6,679 bases of DNA, taken from positions 305,824-312,502 of the forward strand of contig JADLKH010000004.1 of assembly GCA_015657435.1 (NCBI GenBank), written 5' to 3'. This stretch comes from Synergistales bacterium (GTDB lineage Bacteria > Synergistota > Synergistia > Synergistales > 79-D21). The first letter of the stretch is position 1; each line of letters opens with the position of its first letter. The position numbers and the translations under genes were made by a program. A model generated the notes under the pieces. It had not been told where the DNA came from. It did not search any database and was given only the letters and a program-made list of their open reading frames with translations. Shown here piece by piece: positions 4,875-6,679 of this stretch.

Positions 4875-6643
4875 TGGAAGGGACGCCCGGGAACGCCGAG
4901 ACCGCCGCGCTTTTCGAACGGATCGCGGATCTCCTTGAAATCCGGGGCGAAAACGTCTTCAAAGTGAATGCCTACCGTCGCGCGGCGGAGAACATCCTCG
5001 AGACGGGCTGCCCCCTGGCGGAGATCCGGGCCGAAGGAACCCTGCGCCAGGTTCCGGGGGTCGGCGAGGCCATCGCGGAGAAAATCGAGGAACTTCTCGA
5101 CACCGGCCGGCTCGGTTTCTACGAGCGGCTTCGGGAGGAGGTCCCGGAGAGCCTGCTGGAGCTGCTTGAGGTTCCGGACATAGGGCCGAAGCGGGTTGGC
5201 CTGGTGTGGAAGAACCTCGGCGTGACGGACCTCGCGGGGCTTTCCGCGGCTGCGGCGGACGGCCGCCTGAAGGATTTGCCCGGCCTCGGGGCGAAGTCCG
5301 AGGCGAAGATCCGGAAAGGGCTGGAAGACCTGGCCTCCCGAAAGATTGCCGTGCGGACTCCGCTGGGCGTCGCCTGGGAACTGGCCGCGGCCGTCAGGGA
5401 ATCCCTTTTGGGGGCACCCGGCGTGGAGCGGATCGAGGCCGGCGGTTCCCTCAGGAGGATGAAGGAAACGGTGGGGGATCTCGATTTCCTGACGGCGGCC
5501 TCCGATGCGGAGCCCGTGATGGATCGGCTGGCGGAAAGCCCTCTGGTCGCGGAGGTCCTCCTGCGGGGTTCCACCAAGATGAGCGTCCGGTTCCGCGGGG
5601 GAATGCAGGGGGACCTGCGGGTGGTGGAGCGGGCCCGGTGGGGCACTGCCTGGCAGTACTTCACGGGCAGCCAGGCCCACAACGTCCTGCTTCGGGAACT
5701 GGCCCTCAAAAACGGCTACAGCCTGAGCGAGTACGCCCTGAAGCGCACGGACGGGACCGAACGGCTCTGCGCCGAGGAGGAAGAGGTGTACCGGATCCTG
5801 GGGATGGCCTGGATTCCGCCGGAATTGAGGGAAGGGCGCGGAGAGATCGAGGCCGCCCTGAAGGGCGGGCTTCCGAGGCTCATCGAGCTTGCCGACCTCA
5901 AAGGCGACCTGCAGAGCCACACCGAGGCGAGCGACGGTCGGGCGACCCTGGAGGAGATGGCCGAAGCGGCCCGGAAGAGGGGCCTTCGCTACCTTCTGGT
6001 GACCGATCATTCCCAGGGGCTCGGGATCGCGGGGGGGCTTTCCCCCGAGGCGCTCCTGCGCCAGGTTTCGCGCATCCGCGAGTTGGGGCGGTCTTTCGGG
6101 GACGGATTTCGCCTTCTCTCCGGGAGCGAGGTGGAGGTCCACTCGGACGGGAGCCTCGATTTCACCGACGACCTGCTGAAAGAGGTGGACCTCGTCGTCG
6201 CCGCGGTCCATTCGGCCCTTTCCGGAGACCGCGAAAAGGTCACCGGGCGCTTTCTTTCGGCCGTTCGGCACCCTCTCGTTCACATCCTGGCCCACCCTAC
6301 GGGACGCCTTCTGACCGGAAAGGGGAGAACCGGGGCCGACGCGGACTGGGACCGGGTGTTTTCGGAGGCGGCTGCCACCGGAACGGCCCTTGAGATCAAC
6401 GCGTCCCCCATGCGCCTCGACCTTACCGACACGCTGGCGCGACGGGCCATGGAACTGGGGTGCCTTTTTGCCATCAGCACCGACGCCCATGCGCCGGAAC
6501 AGTTCGACTTCGCCCATTTCGGGGTCTCCGTGGCGAAACGTGCCTGGATTCCCCCGGAACGCGTCGTGAACACCTGGGAGGTCGACCGCCTGCTGAAGTG
6601 GGCCCGCGAAAAGCCGGCGAGGGTCGCGGACCGTGTCCGCTGA
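4874..6643 (+). CDS. polX: DNA polymerase/3'-5' exonuclease PolX with C-terminal PHP domain
   Basis: A cytosolic repair polymerase of 589 residues that fills short gaps, as in base excision repair. Domains in order: N-terminal 8-kDa-like region and helix-hairpin-helix motifs (VPGVGEAIA at 60-68, VPDIGPKRVG at 100-109, LPGLGAKSEAKI at 135-146); family X palm with GGSLRR at 190-195, the metal pair Asp202 and Asp204 (VGDLDFL) and third Asp247 (GDLRVV); YFTGSQAHN at 262-270; then a PHP nuclease domain from about 342 with DLQSHT (345-350), SDG (353-355), TDHS (377-380), SEVEVH (418-423), AVHS (444-447), AHPT (473-476), EIN (507-509) and TDAH (536-539). The first PHP histidine is Gln347. All polymerase metal ligands are present. 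Length matches bacterial PolX (about 570). The start overlaps the aldolase stop (TGATG) with GGGAGGAAGG upstream, indicating translational coupling. Confidence 0.95.
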   Translation: MEGTPGNAETAALFERIADLLEIRGENVFKVNAYRRAAENILETGCPLAEIRAEGTLRQVPGVGEAIAEKIEELLDTGRLGFYERLREEVPESLLELLEVPDIGPKRVGLVWKNLGVTDLAGLSAAAADGRLKDLPGLGAKSEAKIRKGLEDLASRKIAVRTPLGVAWELAAAVRESLLGAPGVERIEAGGSLRRMKETVGDLDFLTAASDAEPVMDRLAESPLVAEVLLRGSTKMSVRFRGGMQGDLRVVERARWGTAWQYFTGSQAHNVLLRELALKNGYSLSEYALKRTDGTERLCAEEEEVYRILGMAWIPPELREGRGEIEAALKGGLPRLIELADLKGDLQSHTEASDGRATLEEMAEAARKRGLRYLLVTDHSQGLGIAGGLSPEALLRQVSRIRELGRSFGDGFRLLSGSEVEVHSDGSLDFTDDLLKEVDLVVAAVHSALSGDREKVTGRFLSAVRHPLVHILAHPTGRLLTGKGRTGADADWDRVFSEAAATGTALEINASPMRLDLTDTLARRAMELGCLFAISTDAHAPEQFDFAHFGVSVAKRAWIPPERVVNTWEVDRLLKWAREKPARVADRVR

Positions 6644-6679
6644 CCGTTTCAGGGCCTTCTCCCGGGGGAGGTTCGTTCG
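6633..6679 (+). CDS. Possible start of a further gene overlapping the end of polX (partial, runs off right edge)
   Basis: A GTG at 6633 opens a stop-free frame (Val/Met-Ser-Ala-Asp-Arg-Phe-Arg-Ala-Phe) to the window edge, overlapping polX by 11 bases, with GAGGG about 9 nt upstream. Overlapping starts fit the style of this region. However, GGGGGAGG at 6664-6671 followed by 8 bases to the edge could instead be the ribosome site of a gene starting just outside the window. No function can be read from 15 codons. Confidence 0.35.
   Translation, partial: MSADRFRAFSRGRFV

Noticed and set aside
6030..6047. G-run/C-run hairpin inside polX resembling a terminator or quadruplex stem
   Set aside because: It encodes part of the conserved segment Ala-Gly-Gly-Leu-Ser-Pro-Glu of the PHP domain, has no T tract, and is explained by GC-rich codon use.
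4835..6517. 560-residue minus-strand open frame opposite polX
   Set aside because: It lies wholly over the well-supported PolX gene, is rich in Arg/Pro/Gly as expected of a shadow frame, and shows no recognisable domain.

Overview
The window is GC-rich bacterial chromosome with tightly packed short operons, strong GGAGG-type ribosome binding sites and stop/start overlaps. Gene content (an ArsA/Get3-fold ATPase, a two-domain CatE-like VOC protein, a class II aldolase, and a bacterial PolX with a PHP domain) and the codon bias towards G/C suggest a free-living proteobacterium-like organism, possibly of the old delta-proteobacteria (Desulfobacterota). That placement is inference from gene style only. 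I see no rRNA, tRNA, CRISPR array, insertion sequence, phage gene or integration scar.

Layout. Positions 1-1356 (minus strand) hold an operon read right to left: a small acidic protein of unknown function (1015-1356), an ArsA-family ATPase (57-1004), and the first four codons of a third gene (1-12) that runs off the left edge. Positions 1357-1470 are a divergent promoter region. A good plus-strand sigma70-type promoter there has a 14-bp perfect palindrome sitting in its spacer. It drives a small two-helix membrane protein (1471-1827). A bidirectional hairpin terminator (1829-1861) separates that gene from a convergent minus-strand pair: a CatE-like VOC (extradiol dioxygenase/glyoxalase superfamily) protein (3021-3893) followed by a 12-helix MFS transporter (1861-3024), joined by a GTGA overlap.

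Positions 3894-4208 form a 315-bp divergent non-coding region with candidate promoters, inverted repeats and a possible Shine-Dalgarno-masking element. To its right, on the plus strand, a FucA-like class II aldolase (4209-4874, TTG start) overlaps by one base (TGATG) with a PolX/PHP DNA repair polymerase (4874-6643). A possible further gene begins at 6633 and runs off the right edge.

How the parts may work together: the VOC protein and MFS permease look like a small catabolic or detoxification pair (enzyme plus transporter). The aldolase and PolX are translationally coupled although their known functions are unrelated. The ATPase and the unknown acidic protein are probably co-expressed partners. 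Nothing here is clearly a new defence or mobile system. The best leads are the unknown partner of a nearly cysteine-free ArsA-like ATPase, the palindrome inside the 1412-1440 promoter, and the structured leader of the aldolase-PolX operon.
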